Made by a program: the position numbers and the translations under genes
Notes under the pieces: generated by a model
Seen by the model: only the letters and a program-made list of their open reading frames with translations
Databases searched by the model: none
Told to the model about the DNA's origin: nothing
Source: Trema orientale
Taxonomy: Eukaryota; Streptophyta; Magnoliopsida; Rosales; Cannabaceae
NCBI GenBank assembly: GCA_002914845.1
Contig: JXTC01000194.1
Span: forward strand, 207,586 to 271,585
DNA length: 64,000 nt
Direction: 5' to 3'
Shown: piece by piece, positions 33,299 through 45,814 of the stretch
Position numbering within the stretch: the stretch's first letter is position 1
Layout of the letters: the number at the start of each line of letters is the position of its first letter

Positions 33299-36200
33299 AA
33301 TAAGAACAAAGCATCAGCTGGCCAATCAGATTTAAGTTTAATCATTCTGTGGACTCAAGACACATTGGTGATGACGTGGCGCGAGAGAACCGAGGGGTTA
33401 GCGCCAGCCACAAAGCTCTGGCCCCATGGAGGTCCACGTGATGTAACCATGGTCACCTCTTGTTTTGGAACATGCAGCACCCCCATACTGGACCTACGTG
33501 CACCAATAATAATAAAATAAAATGTAGGCCATAAACGAAGGAGAATGTTCTTTATGACCGTACAGCTGGTTTTTAATATCGATCTTCATTCATCTTTACG
33601 TGTCAATTTGAATGCTCTCAAATTATGACATTGAGACTCGGCCAGTTTAGTATTATTATACTGTACTATAGAAGCAATTAAGAGAAAAAAAAATATAAGT
33701 TATTAGTAAATTTAATTTATAAAATTGTTGTTCTAAATAAGCGTGATAAAAGTAGATAATGTATACTGTAAAATGTCATTTTAAATAATTCGTAATATGA
33801 CAATTGAATTAGTTTTGAAAAATAATTATTATTCTGATTCTCAAATTCTACTTTCTACTTAAAATAACGGTTACACAATAATTTTTAAAATCTGCTAACT
33901 AAAAATAATAACTTATCAAACGTCTCTCCCTTTTTTTACCTTTCTTTTTTTCCTTTTTCTAACCGCTATTAAAAGCTAAAAGCATAATCTAGAAACAATT
34001 CCGAACAAGGTCTCGCACATATTTGTAGAGTAATTTCTAATATTCCTATTGAAAACTAGTAAGATCATCTTTTTTTTTTTAAAAAAAAAAAAAAACCGCA
34101 AGATCTGTTGTTCTCCAGCTCCACGATTTTGAGGAGCTTAAATCTTTTTATTATTGTCCGTTCAATTCTATTTTGCAAATATCAAACTATTAAAGTAGTT
34201 ATGATTTTATTTTCTTCGAAATAAAATGTAATTATGATATCTAAGGATATATATATATATATATATATAAATTAACAAAAATTTATTAGTACTTCCTTTT
34301 TCTCTTCTTCTTTTTTTTTTCCCCCTTCTTTTAAGGTAACGTGTATAAAAATTATTAAAAGGAGATGTTGTTGTAGAAAACAGAAAAAAAACAGAAAAAG
34401 TGGACATACGATTTAAGTCCATCTATTAAAGCGGGAGCGTTTATACTCTGTTGATGCTAGCATTTCTTTCATAAATTACAGAGCCAATATTAGCAAAAAA
34501 AACAATGATAAAAAGATTGACTATTAGTTTAGATTTTAATTGCCTCTGAAGAGTGAAGTGTGACCATGGCTTACCATATTAATCTCGAAAATGAAAAATC
34601 TATTTGCTTATTAAGTTGAGATTTTGGAAAAGTTGCATTATTAATACAATATTACTAAGCAAAATAATATTCTTATTTTTGGTCTAATTGATCATGTCAA
34701 TGACCTGAAAGGAGGTTATTTTCCTCTTACCTTTTTAAGGGAAAAATAGATAGAATTTTGTGACACAAATGATTATACGAGACAAAATTGCTAGAGGTCC
34801 ACAAGGATTCACAAAAGTGAAAAGAGTAATGCAAATTGATATATAATGTTCATTAGACCACCCTCGGAATGGATGAATTACAGTCTAGTTTGGAACATAA
34901 GTCCTTTCGACTCAAATCGTAGTGAAAACGATATTAAAAGGTGAATATATACACATACTTGTTGATCAGGCGTGGAGTGAGACACTTATCTGCCTTGTAT
35001 GATCAAATTTATGTCAAAATATTNTGAGATACACCCATTTTTATACTAAAGACTTGAACTAAATGACGTGATATGATGTTCAGCCACATAATTTTTAATT
35101 AAAAATCATGTTATATTATTTAGTATAAATTTTTTATGTAAACATGAGTTTCCCTATTATTATTTTACCAATAAAATCATTATCATAAACGCAATAAGTA
35201 AGTATAGAATGAGTATTTAAAATATTATATTTTCTTCAACTTTTCTGATTTTGATCTTTTCTCATTCCTCTTATACAATACATCTTATACAAAATAACAA
35301 AAGAACTAGAAAAAATGTTTGTTCTCCTTCATCTCCTTGTTCATTCTATAAATAATGTATCTCCTTGTTATTTTGCGTTCTACCAAACATAACCTGAAGA
35401 TTTTGTAGTATTACATATATATTTAGATGAATAATATCTTAATAAAGGAATAAATGCACTCTAATTTACACTTTATTTTCTGTTATCTAATTTCATTATT
35501 CGACATGTTGATCCTACAATGATATATTATATTATTAAAAAAGTCTATTGAATATTCTTCATCCTAATATCACATATACATAAAACAGACCAATAGTTTT
35601 GAAAAGTTATTTGATGCAAAACTAAAAATAGAAAACAAAAAATCTAAAGTTACTATTTAATACCATAGCGAAAAATGCTAATATCAAGTGTGACTAAGTA
35701 ACAATCATGTGATAGGCATTAAAAATTATTTAGATAGTAGTAATGGTAATAGTAATAGTAGGTAATAGTAATAGTAATCAGAATGGAATGAAAAAGGAAT
35801 GGTAATGTAATTATATTATTTGGTTAGAGTAGTGGAATCAGTAGCTGAATAGACATTTTTATGTTTGGTTAACTGTGAAAAAGAATAGAATTAACTATAT
35901 AATAACAAAAATACTTTTAAGCTTAAAATGAATATTTTAAGTATTTTAAATTACATTTAGCATTAAATTATAATTTTATTAAATTATTTTACATTTAGTA
36001 TTATTTTTTTATTATTTTATTAAATTAGTTTATATTTAGCATTATTTTATTTCAGATACCGTGTAAAAGATCAACGAGTTGTTTTAAACGATAAAAAGCA
36101 GGGATAGCCAGAGAGCAGAAGCAATGTCAAGGAAATGAAGTAAAAGAAAATACTATAATCATTTTATCAATATTATTTCAAAGTTATTTCATATATTTAA

Positions 36201-37080
36201 TAACTTATGACCACCACTTACTACAAATTTAAAGGAAAATATCACACACACACAATTAAGGTTTGAATCCCCGATCCTCCCTTGAACCCCCGATCCCCCC
36301 AATACACATACCTAAAGCTTTGGACCAACTGAATTTCATATATTTAATAAAATTTCATATATTTAATAAAAAAATACATTTGACAAGAAAAGAAATATTA
36401 AAAAAATATTTCATAAATAAAAATAAAAAATTAGTATTTTATTCATAATATATATATTCTTAATAATTTTTTATTTTTCATTAATATCACATTTTTTATA
36501 TGGATTTTCACTCAAGGATAGGTAGAATGAAATTCAATTAAATTCTTTTTCATTGGAAAATTTATTTCTATTCCGATATCCTAAATAAACATTAGAATTG
36601 AGCCATTTTAGAATTAAATCTCTATTTTTTTCTTTTTCATTCTCCTGACCAAACGGATCCTCAGCTCTAACACTGTTTGAAAAATTGAAACGAAAAAAAA
36701 ATAAATAAATAAATGAAATAAAGGCGTATTATCCCTTGAACAAACAAAAAAAAAAAAAAGAAGTAAACAAACGACTGGTGGCGGTGGCGCACTTGGAGAG
36801 GGAGAGAATTCACTTACTTTGATTTTTTTATTTCAAAATTAAATAAAACCGGTCGGAAAATTTTACTGGCTCTCTGGGTTTCCGCCTTCTCTCTAAAAGA
36901 TCTATATAGTTATTAATAATTATTATTATTATCTGGTGCCGCTGTAATAACATTACATATAGACATAGTCCGCGTAACAATTTATCAAAATTCCCATATT
37001 ATTTCCTCAAAAAATAAAAAATAATTCTCTGTAAAAATAAAATTTGTAAGGATTGGAATCCTTAGGATTGTGAGGTAATG
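33299..37080. other. Intergenic region upstream of SPA2
   Basis: A GC-richer island (about 33355-33510) holds three ACGT-core sites. The rest is AT-rich: a T/A inverted run at 34070-34095, an (AT)n run at about 34248-34270, AGTAAT(A/G)GTAAT repeats at 35735-35780, and an unresolved base at 35024. A block ending GACCAAACGGATCCTCAG (about 36500-36666) may be the end of another MITE. No gene recognised. Confidence 0.5.
34248..34270. repeat. (TA)n microsatellite
   Basis: About eleven TA units in AT-rich intergenic DNA. Confidence 0.9.
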
Positions 37081-37089
37081 CAAAAACAG

Positions 37090-37654
37090 ATATTTCTCTC
37101 TCTCTCTCTCTCTTTCTCTCACACACTTATTGTTCCCTGTCTTTCTCCAGGGCTTGGCTTGAGGTTTGGCTTCTAGGGTTTTGGTTTTGGTGTTTCACCA
37201 CTTGTTGAGATTGAATTCCATGGCTTTTCGTAGCTGAGTGCTTCGTTTCTCCTTTGATGGAATTCGTATAAGGTATGGTATGCCTTTAATTTCATTGTTT
37301 TTCTACATTTTTTAAGCTTTCAATTCTTTTCTTGTTTGGTTGCCGAGAAAATTGGAAAGAATTCATGGTGGTGGTTTGTGTTTTTGAGATTGTTGGAATG
37401 AACAGCTCATTCAAGCTAAGTTACGGGTCGGTTCCATGTGAATGAGAATTGGGTTTTGTGCTTTGTGATTTTTTTTTTTCCCCTTTTGTTTGTTTTCTTG
37501 GTAACCAAACGGACCATAATTGTGGTCAACTTCTTATGTGAAGTATACGAGTTGTTCAGCTTCTAATATTGGTGTTTCTGACTGATTTAATTTTAATCCA
37601 TTGATAGTGCGACTGCCGTTCAAGGATTTGAGTGAATGAAGTCTGTTTAGAAGA
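37090..37654 (+). other. 5' leader of SPA2 with a probable UTR intron
   Basis: A CT-repeat/Y-patch at 37093-37126 precedes a leader of about 150 bp. A donor-like AAG|GTATGG near 37273 and an acceptor-like GATAG near 37608 suggest a UTR intron of about 335 bp before the ATG at 37655. Splice-signal inference only. Confidence 0.45.
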
Positions 37655-40600
37655 ATGGATGATGGAGTGGGGGAGGAGGTGACCCCACTGGATGCAGCTG
37701 AGTGTGGACACCTCCAGGGCAAAGATAACGAGTATTTTCTAAGACCCGAAAGCTGTAACATGTTGGAGTCACACGAAATGGTAATACCAGGTGAGAGCGA
37801 CTATTCGACGACCTCGCGTCAAGAATTTGGAGAGATTTTAGATGGTAAGAATGTACAGAGTATAAGCAATGTAAATACACTAGATAACCCGTACAATAGT
37901 TGTCCTCGTGCAATGGATGTTGCTGGTGTCTCAGTGGAGGAGTTAACTGTGAGAAATTTCGATGGTTCAAATTTAGCTATTATTGGGACATCAACCAATT
38001 TAGGTAGAGTTCAGACTAGACAGAACCAGTGGCAACATCTATATCAGTTAGGAAGTGGATCAGGCAGTGGAAGTTCACGTGGAAATACTGCATACAGGGA
38101 TACTGGTCAGAGAATGGCGACTGGCCAGGATGACGTGGGTTACTCATCTTTCCCTGAGTTTTTGGCTCAAAAGTCAAGTGATGATAATCACAATGAAGTT
38201 GTGGAAGAGTTAACAAATTCTGAGAATAAAGGGATGTCGGGTAATGCTCCTGGTTCTATCCGGACAAAGATTATTTCTAAATCAGGATTTTCTGAATTTT
38301 TTGTTAAAAATACGTTGAAAGGCAAGGGGATCATATGTAAAGGCCCACCACAAGTTGGTTTTCATCTGGGGGCTGGAGAAAGGAATAATACAAGGCTTGC
38401 TGGTGGAACTAAGGCAGCTTGTAATAACACATCACAGGGTTTGGATTCAAAAGTTGCTAATCCTTCTTCTTATAATTTGAACACTAGATCCAGGACTGCG
38501 GGTTCTGATTGTACTGGAGTCAATTTGAGAGAATGGCTCAAAGTTGGACGCTTTCAAGTGAATAAAGTGGAGCGCCTATATGTTTTTCGGCAGATTCTGG
38601 AACTGGTGGATCATTCCCACTCTCAAGGAGTTGCCCTGCAGAGTTTAAGACCTTCTTATTTCAAGTTGTTGCCTTCAAAAAAGGTCAAGTACCTTGGATC
38701 ACCTGACAGAAAAGAGATTTTACAGAGTACGACGGACCAAGATCTTTCGCAGTCAGATAGTAGCCTGCATTGGAAGAGACCAGTGGAGCAGAATACATTT
38801 CCCTCGATTAGTTTATGTGCAAAGAAGCAGAAGTTCAGCCAGAACACAAGAGTTCGCGGGCAGTGGCTTCAGTTTCCTACAGATTCAGGCTTCAAACAGG
38901 ATATTGCAAATGCTAGTCACATCAACATCACTGGTCAAAAAAATACCATAAATGAATTTGATGAAGATTACCTGGTTATGGAACACGGGACTGAAAGCAA
39001 GTCTGGCAGGCCCCCTGTCTCTAATGCAAGAGAAGAGATGACATGTGCGAGTGAGCAGTTGGAAGAGAAGTGGTATACAAGTCCTGAGGAACTCAATGGG
39101 GGAACCTGCACAATTTTATCAAATATCTACTCTCTGGGTGTTTTTCTCTTTGAGGTACACAAATTTTTGAACAATATTGTTACCGAAATTGTACCACAAC
39201 ATTTTTAATTTTTCTCCTAAATTGAGGCATATTATTTGTTGACATGCACGAGCACTTAGGTCATACTTGCTTGCATACAACTGTCTATATCCTGCTGAAC
39301 AATGTTGTCCTTTATTTCATGTTATGCGAAGAATAAATTAGAAGATTGCCTAATTACATCATTGTTGCTTATTTATTTCTAGTCCTGGCTATTTTGGACG
39401 GGAGATAGAACTTTTCCTCCTGTTTGTTTTATATTTATAGGCTATTTTCTGTATTTGAGTGGGTTGAAAAGTAGTTAAGATGTATTCATTTCCATATTGA
39501 TTGGAAGCATTTCTGAATTTGATAAGAGTTGAATCTTAACAGGAATTTCTTATTTTTTTTTTAAAAAAAAATCCTGGTTCTGTTTCTAGTCTTGCCTATT
39601 ATATATGATGAAATTTTGAAGGGAAAAAAAGTTGCCTTTTTGCTTAATTTTTCTTTTGTCAATTCTGAACATTTTGCATTTATTATCTGGCATTATTGGA
39701 ATTGGTGATGAAGTGTGGAAAAATCTACCATGTCAGTGAAGTAAAATCCTTTCTTACTATACTGCACTTATTTTCTATTAGTATTCTCAGTGGAGTACTT
39801 GAGAAAAATATAGATTTATTTATTAAGGTTGTCTAGACCAACAGTTGACAATATATAAATACATTAATGCAAGCAACAATGCAGTGTGCGCTGACCCAGG
39901 GTTATGGCAGTTATTCTTTCGTTTTCCTTCAGTTTCTTCTTTAATCAGTTGTCATGGTTCACTTAGTCCTTTGTTGTTTGTGGTTCTCTTATGTTCTCCT
40001 CTGCATCTGTTTTATTCCTGGGAGGTATCTCTTGTGCATTCAATCCTCTCAGCATCCTAGTTTTTTTACCAAAAATCTTTTATTGCTAACAGAAGAAGAA
40101 AGTTTTTATTTTCCATTTTTCAACTATTCAAATAGTTGGAGTTTGCTTCTTAGGGCTAAGACTACTCCCTCAAATTTCGGTTTTAGTGAATTTTCTGCCA
40201 GCAGCTTCTTTGCGCACGTGTATGTAGTTGACTGGAAATCTGATGTATTAGTTTGGGCTATTTCTTTCAGTTACTTGGCCATTTTGATTCAGATAGCACA
40301 CTTGCCACAGCTATGTCGGATTTGCGTCATAGGATTCTTCCTCCAAATTTTCTATCAGAAAATCCCAAGGAAGCTGGATTTTGTCTTTGGCTACTTCACC
40401 CGGAACCATCATCACGCCCAACAACAAGGTAGTCCTGAATTCTCGTCCATGGTAAATTCAAAGATAGGAAAATGCTAAGTTGTCTCAGATGTGAACATTT
40501 GATTCCAGGATTTGCTAAGGCATATTGCCTTGGTAAAAATGTTGATATATATTGCAATGGTACCAATATTTTTTTTTCCCCATAATATGAATTCTGACAT

Positions 40601-43600
40601 CTTGAAAAGAATTTGTTAAAAAATAGGTTATGGTGATATAATTTGCAGAATTTTAGAATCCTCTTAAATTTGTTCCTCAGCTCTTTGTATTGTTATCTGA
40701 TAAATATGCTACATGATTTAAATTACCCATCACAAGTATAGATGACTCTTTGTAGAATGTCAAAACTGACTTTAAAATACTCAGCCGTTGTCCTACCATG
40801 GTCACTGTCATTGTTGATATGCATTTTCTGGTTGCAACAAGTACGCCATTCTTTCGGGTCCATCTAGGAGATATTTCAGGCAACATTTACTCCATTGTTT
40901 TGGAAACCAGACTTTAAAATATTCTGCCATTACCATGGTCACTGTCATTGTTGATACACATTTTCTGGTTGCTACTGAAGTTACGCCATGTGCAGGTCTG
41001 TTAGGAGATTTTCCCGGCAATATTAGTGTACTGTTTTGGGAAACCAATCTCTTGGGATTGTTTTTCCTTTGTCTTTCTTGACCTTTGAGATATGGATTTT
41101 ACTCTCTATTGAAGTATTCATATCAGTCACCCACAGTTCAATGCATTGTCTATCCTCAGAGCATTACCTATGTTGGACGTAAACACTTCGTCAATTCCTA
41201 ACTGACGAACATGATGCTTCCTTTTAGAAACATTTTTGCTTTTTATCAATTGAAATTCTTGTACTTGTTATAGATTTGGATAGAAACCCCTTTTTTCAGG
41301 AACATGAATTAATTTTATACCATAATATGATGTTCTGTGTTAATGATTGTTGCTTTTGGACAGGGAAATCCTGCAATCTGAAGTAGTTAGCGGATTGCAA
41401 GGGGCATGTGCCGAAGAGTTGTCTTCAGCTGTTGACCAGGATGATAGTGAATCAGAATTATTATTGCATTTCCTCGTGTCATTAAAAGAACAGAAGCAGA
41501 AGGATGCCTCTAAATTTGTGGAAGACATACAGTGCTTAGAAGCAGATATCAAAGAAGTCGAGAGAAGGCACCCTTCCAAAGAACGGTTGGCTCATTCTTG
41601 TTTGCACGGTGACTCTTCTGTGGATGGAAAGCAAAATGTGTTTGTTCACAGAGAACCTTCATGTCCAGACGTGCTTTCTCTACTATCCCCTGTTTCTAAC
41701 ACAAGCGAATCAAGATTGATGAAAAATATCAGTCAGCTTGAAAGCGCTTACTTCTCTATGAGATCCAAAATTCAGCTTGCTGACACTGAAGCAGCAGTGC
41801 GCCTAGATAACGAGTTACTGAGAAATCGGGAGAATTGTTATTTGACACAAAAAGACGAAGAGAAACAGATTCCAACTGACCGCGTGGGAGCCTTCTTTGA
41901 TGGTTTGTGCAAGTATGCTCGCTACAGTAAGTTTGAAGTGCGGGGAGTACTAAGAAATGGGGAATTTAGTACTTCTTCAAATGTGATATGCTCCTTGAGT
42001 TTTGACAGGGATGAAGACTACTTTGCGGCTGCTGGAGTCTCAAAGAAAATAAAGATATTTGAGTTTAATGCTCTCTTTAATGATTCTGTTGATATTCATT
42101 ACCCTTTGATTGAGATGCCAAACAAATCAAAGCTCAGTTGTGTTTGCTGGAACAACTATATCAAAAACTATCTGGCTTCAACTGATTATGATGGTGCCGT
42201 TAAGGTTAGTATATCTTGTGTTTTACTTGTGACTTAATGTTACTGCACCAGTTCCTACTTGTTCTGCTTTATGATGTAGTTGAGGCATAGATAATTATTA
42301 TAAAAAAAAAGTTAGTGTAGAATTAATATTTTTTTCTTTTTTTTTGCCCCTTCTTCTTCCCTTAGAAGACGTAGGGAATTTTTTCCACGTCTTTACTTCC
42401 CCATGGCACGTTCATCTTGTTTAGACCCTATATTATGCGTTATACTGCAATGAATATTTGTCTTTCTGTTTAGTAGTGCTCTTACTTTGCTCATTAAATG
42501 ATTCGCTTGAAATTTTCAGTTGTGGGATGCTAGTACTGGTCAGGCTTTTTCTCAATACAATGAGCATGAAAAGAGAGCATGGTCTGTTGACTTCTCACAA
42601 GTATACCCCACAAAATTAGCCAGTGGAAGCGATGATTGTTCTGTGAAACTGTGGAGCATTAATGAGGCATGCTCTCTCTCCCTCTCTCTTTCTATATATA
42701 TTTACGTATATATTATTCACATGCATTAACATGTTCTCCCCTTCTTATTCCCTCTTAATTGTCTTTTGTTTTGTGACTACAATGATAAGAGCCGAATTCG
42801 GCTACTCTAAAAATAATTAAGCGTATCTTGATGCCCTTACTTCCCCCTTCCATTAAAAAAAAAAGGAAAGAAGAGAAGAAAATCCTTATAGTTCTCATGT
42901 TTTTATCTTATATAATGATTAAGCAGGATAATCTGGCTTGTTTAATACCTATTTAAGCATTCCATGATACTGTTGGGTCCCCCATTCTAGCCCCTATTTT
43001 GTGTGTGTAAATCCCTTGTTCTAGCCTTCTTGACTCAGTAAGGTGTTTTAATAACAAGAATACAATCAACTACATTCGGATTTTTTCTTCCCCAAAGAAA
43101 TTTTTTGTGAGCAAAGAAATTATGTTGGTGCTTGTGTTGTTTAAATATCATGTATCAATATAGGATTAGAGAACGTCGCAAATGGAGGCCTTTCACAATG
43201 GTATACATGTAGACCTTTTTTATTTTATGCTCATAATTCAGAAAAAAAAAAAAAGGCACTGTATGAGGATCACGTCGTGGTTGAATATGCCTGTGGTCGA
43301 ATATTTTATTCAAGATGCTACATGTAAACAAAACTTTAATTTTTGCCGACCTCAATTAAAAGCTTATGCAATATTGTTTTTATTTTTCCTTTTTGTGCAG
43401 AAAAACTGTTTAGGAACAATAAGGAACATTGCAAATGTCTGCTGTGTTCAGTTCTCTCCCCACTCCACTCACTTGCTGGCCTTTGGGTCTGCGGATTACA
43501 GAACCTATTGCTATGATCTACGATATGCTAAAACACCCTGGTGTGTATTGGCTGGCCATGACAAAGCTGTAAGCTATGTGAAGTTCTTGGACTCCGAGAC

Positions 43601-44132
43601 CCTCATTTCTGCCTCCACTGACAACACCTTGAAGCTATGGGATCTCAAGAAAAGCAATTCTACTGGTCTTTCCGCCAATGCTTGCAGCTTAACCTTTACA
43701 GGCCATACTAACGAAAAGGTTATTTATTTATTTAATGTTACTTTCTCGCTATCTTCAAATTAACACTTTCTATATGTTAAAATATTTTCCCTTTATAAGA
43801 AAATATTTTCCCTTTATAAGACTTGGATCAAAATTCTGTTTCCATATCCTATGTATCTCACTGTGTGGTGTTTCTTTTCCTAACCACTTGAAATGTTTGC
43901 TTTCTCAGAACTTTGTGGGTTTATCAGTTGTTGACGGTTATATAGCGTGTGGTTCAGAAAGTAATGAGGTACTAAATTCACCCCTTTGTCACTTCTTTGA
44001 TAAAATACATTTAGGTACAAATCACTCGGCTCAATAGATAGGGGAAAATATACATCGATCATATTTAAGATTTCCTGCATTATGTTATTAGAATTCACCC
44101 TTCTGTCAAAATATGGCCAACGTCTGTATTGT

Positions 44133-44173
<41 letters not shown>

Positions 44174-44366
44174 GGTTTATGCTTACTATAGATCTCTACC
44201 TATGCCGATTACTTCTCACAAGTTTGGCTCCATTGATACAATTTCGGGGAAGGAGACAGAGGATGATAACGGCCAATTTGTCTCTAGTGTCTGCTGGAGA
44301 GGGAAATCAGACATGGTTGTTGCTGCCAATTCAAGTGGGTGTATAAAAGTGTTGGAGATGGTTTAA
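37655..44366 (+). CDS. SPA2: SPA2-like protein (SUPPRESSOR OF PHYA-105 family), COP1 partner
   Basis: Seven coding exons: 37655-39154, 40271-40428, 41364-42204, 42520-42666, 43401-43718, 43909-43968, 44175-44366, in frame throughout, giving 1,071 residues. A variable N-terminus is followed by a degenerate kinase-like domain (about 289-550: [27 protein letters not shown] replaces the HRD loop). A coiled coil covers about 580-625, and a WD40 propeller about 755-1071 ([33 protein letters not shown]). Wording such as [20 protein letters not shown] and [12 protein letters not shown] is closer to Arabidopsis SPA2 than SPA1. SPA proteins form the COP1/SPA-CUL4-DDB1 ubiquitin ligase that degrades HY5 and other light-signalling factors in darkness, in the nucleus. 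Intron 4 appears to begin with GC rather than GT. Ends convergently with the downstream kinase gene. Confidence 0.95.
40769..41050. repeat. Diverged tandem duplication in SPA2 intron 2, 142-bp unit
   Basis: Units begin ACTTTAAAATA at 40769 (as GACTTTAAAATA) and 40911. Both contain TACCATGGTCACTGTCATTG, CATTTTCTGGTTGC, TACGCCAT, TAGGAGAT and GTTTTGG(G)AAACCA. They are roughly 75-80 percent identical by eye, so the duplication is old. Function unknown. Confidence 0.85.
43781..43821. repeat. Short tandem duplication in SPA2 intron 5
   Basis: AAATATTTTCCCTTTATAAG occurs twice head to tail in the intron between exons 5 and 6. Confidence 0.85.
44138..44170. repeat. CT microsatellite forming the polypyrimidine tract of SPA2 intron 6
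   Basis: About 16 CT units end just before the CCAG acceptor of exon 7 (44175). The repeat doubles as the splice-acceptor pyrimidine tract, so length variation could alter splicing strength. Confidence 0.8.
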
Positions 44367-45814
44367 GGGAAATGTATTTAAGTGTAAAATCAAGTTTGGC
44401 TCCTTGAGCAGTTTTGAGCAACCTGTTTTCCCGTTGGGCCACAGTCTTGAGCTGAAACTACGAGTTCTGTTGGAAACTCGGAGATTGAGGAACGAACTCT
44501 ATGATACCTTAGGATGTCTGCCCATTCATGTGAGACGGAAAAGGGTAAAATCATCTAAATATGGTACATCATTTCAGCTCTAAATAGCATGCCTGAAGGA
44601 AAACGCCGGGCAGTCTCACAAACTGACTGGAATGTCGTCATCAGGAGACTGCTATACCAGGACCAGAGAGGTTAATATTGGCGATAACAGAAATAACCTA
44701 AAGATTGTTTTGACATACAGCTGTGTACTTAGAATTGAAACGAAGGTATCAAGATCAATGTTAAATCAAGTGCAAGCTGGTTATAGACAAAAAATAGGAT
44801 TGTGAGAGCAGCAGTGTATAGAATTAGCAGGTCAGGAATCAAGTGCTTGAAACTAGAGATATGGCTACCGAGTTTGGCGCCCCATCGTTCGCTATTGTTC
44901 CTATAACACCATAAAAAGATTATTGTGCCGTGTCCATATTAATTATCGTCGAGGAATGGCATTTATAACTTTGATTCTTCAAGACTTTGAGACGTTACAT
45001 CTTAACAATAAATTCCTTTTACCTGTATCTAAAATATGTGGTCTCTAACGTCAGCTAGTGTAAATTTTCTGAGATAGTATTTAAAAAATTATTCTTATGA
45101 AGCAAAGCATCATTCCTACATGTAAATTTCATATCTTGCATTTGTCTCAAGGATATCTAATTTATTGAAATTAGAAATTGGCTACTTGTTAAAAAGAATA
45201 TACATCAAAGAATTCTCTTTATATATAGCGCTTCTCAATAAGGCTTCTTTCTTTTTTCTTTTTCTTTTTTTTTCCCCCACAAATGGAGCTGGTAATTAAC
45301 AAGTAAAAATATTTTCCTACAGAGGAATATGAAGAAGGGTAAAAGTTAGCCATTGGGATAGGATAAAAGAAAAGTCTTCGTGACTTTTTCCTTGCAATTT
45401 TGAAGAAACAACAATACAATAGTTGTAATCAACAAAACAATGGAGAAAGGAAGAATAAGAAAGGTTATAGGAAAAGACTATGATATAGACTGCACAATAA
45501 CGATTAAAGAAGAAACAAATATTCTGCTATTAGAACTTTAAACCTTTGTACCATGAATATGATAACCGAAAAGAAATTTAAAATAAAAAAATAATAATAC
45601 ACAAGTAAGCAGCAGAGGAGGGAAAACTTCACTGACACTACCTTTTATTTAAACGCAAATGAAATTTTTGTTCGAGGATTACAAAAAGCAATATCTGTAT
45701 ACTTTGGAAATATAGTGAACCTTAGCCCCCCCAAAAAAAGAAAAAAGAAAAAAAGAAAGAAAGAAAGTAAGGGAGGCTAGCAACTATACTTATGCCCAAA
45801 ATGTCAAACAAAAG
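44367..45814. other. Convergent 3' ends of SPA2 and the pseudokinase gene
   Basis: Presumed SPA2 3' UTR runs from 44367, with a candidate polyadenylation signal AATAAA at 45007-45012. The pseudokinase 3' UTR comes from the other side. A/T runs lie at 45240-45275 and 45726-45765. No further gene seen. Confidence 0.55.

Noticed and set aside
35024-35024. Single N
   Set aside because: An unresolved base in AT-rich intergenic DNA; not a biological feature.
37647-37970. Minus-strand frame of 107 codons at the SPA2 start
   Set aside because: Overlaps the conserved SPA2 exon 1 in antisense and has no homology.
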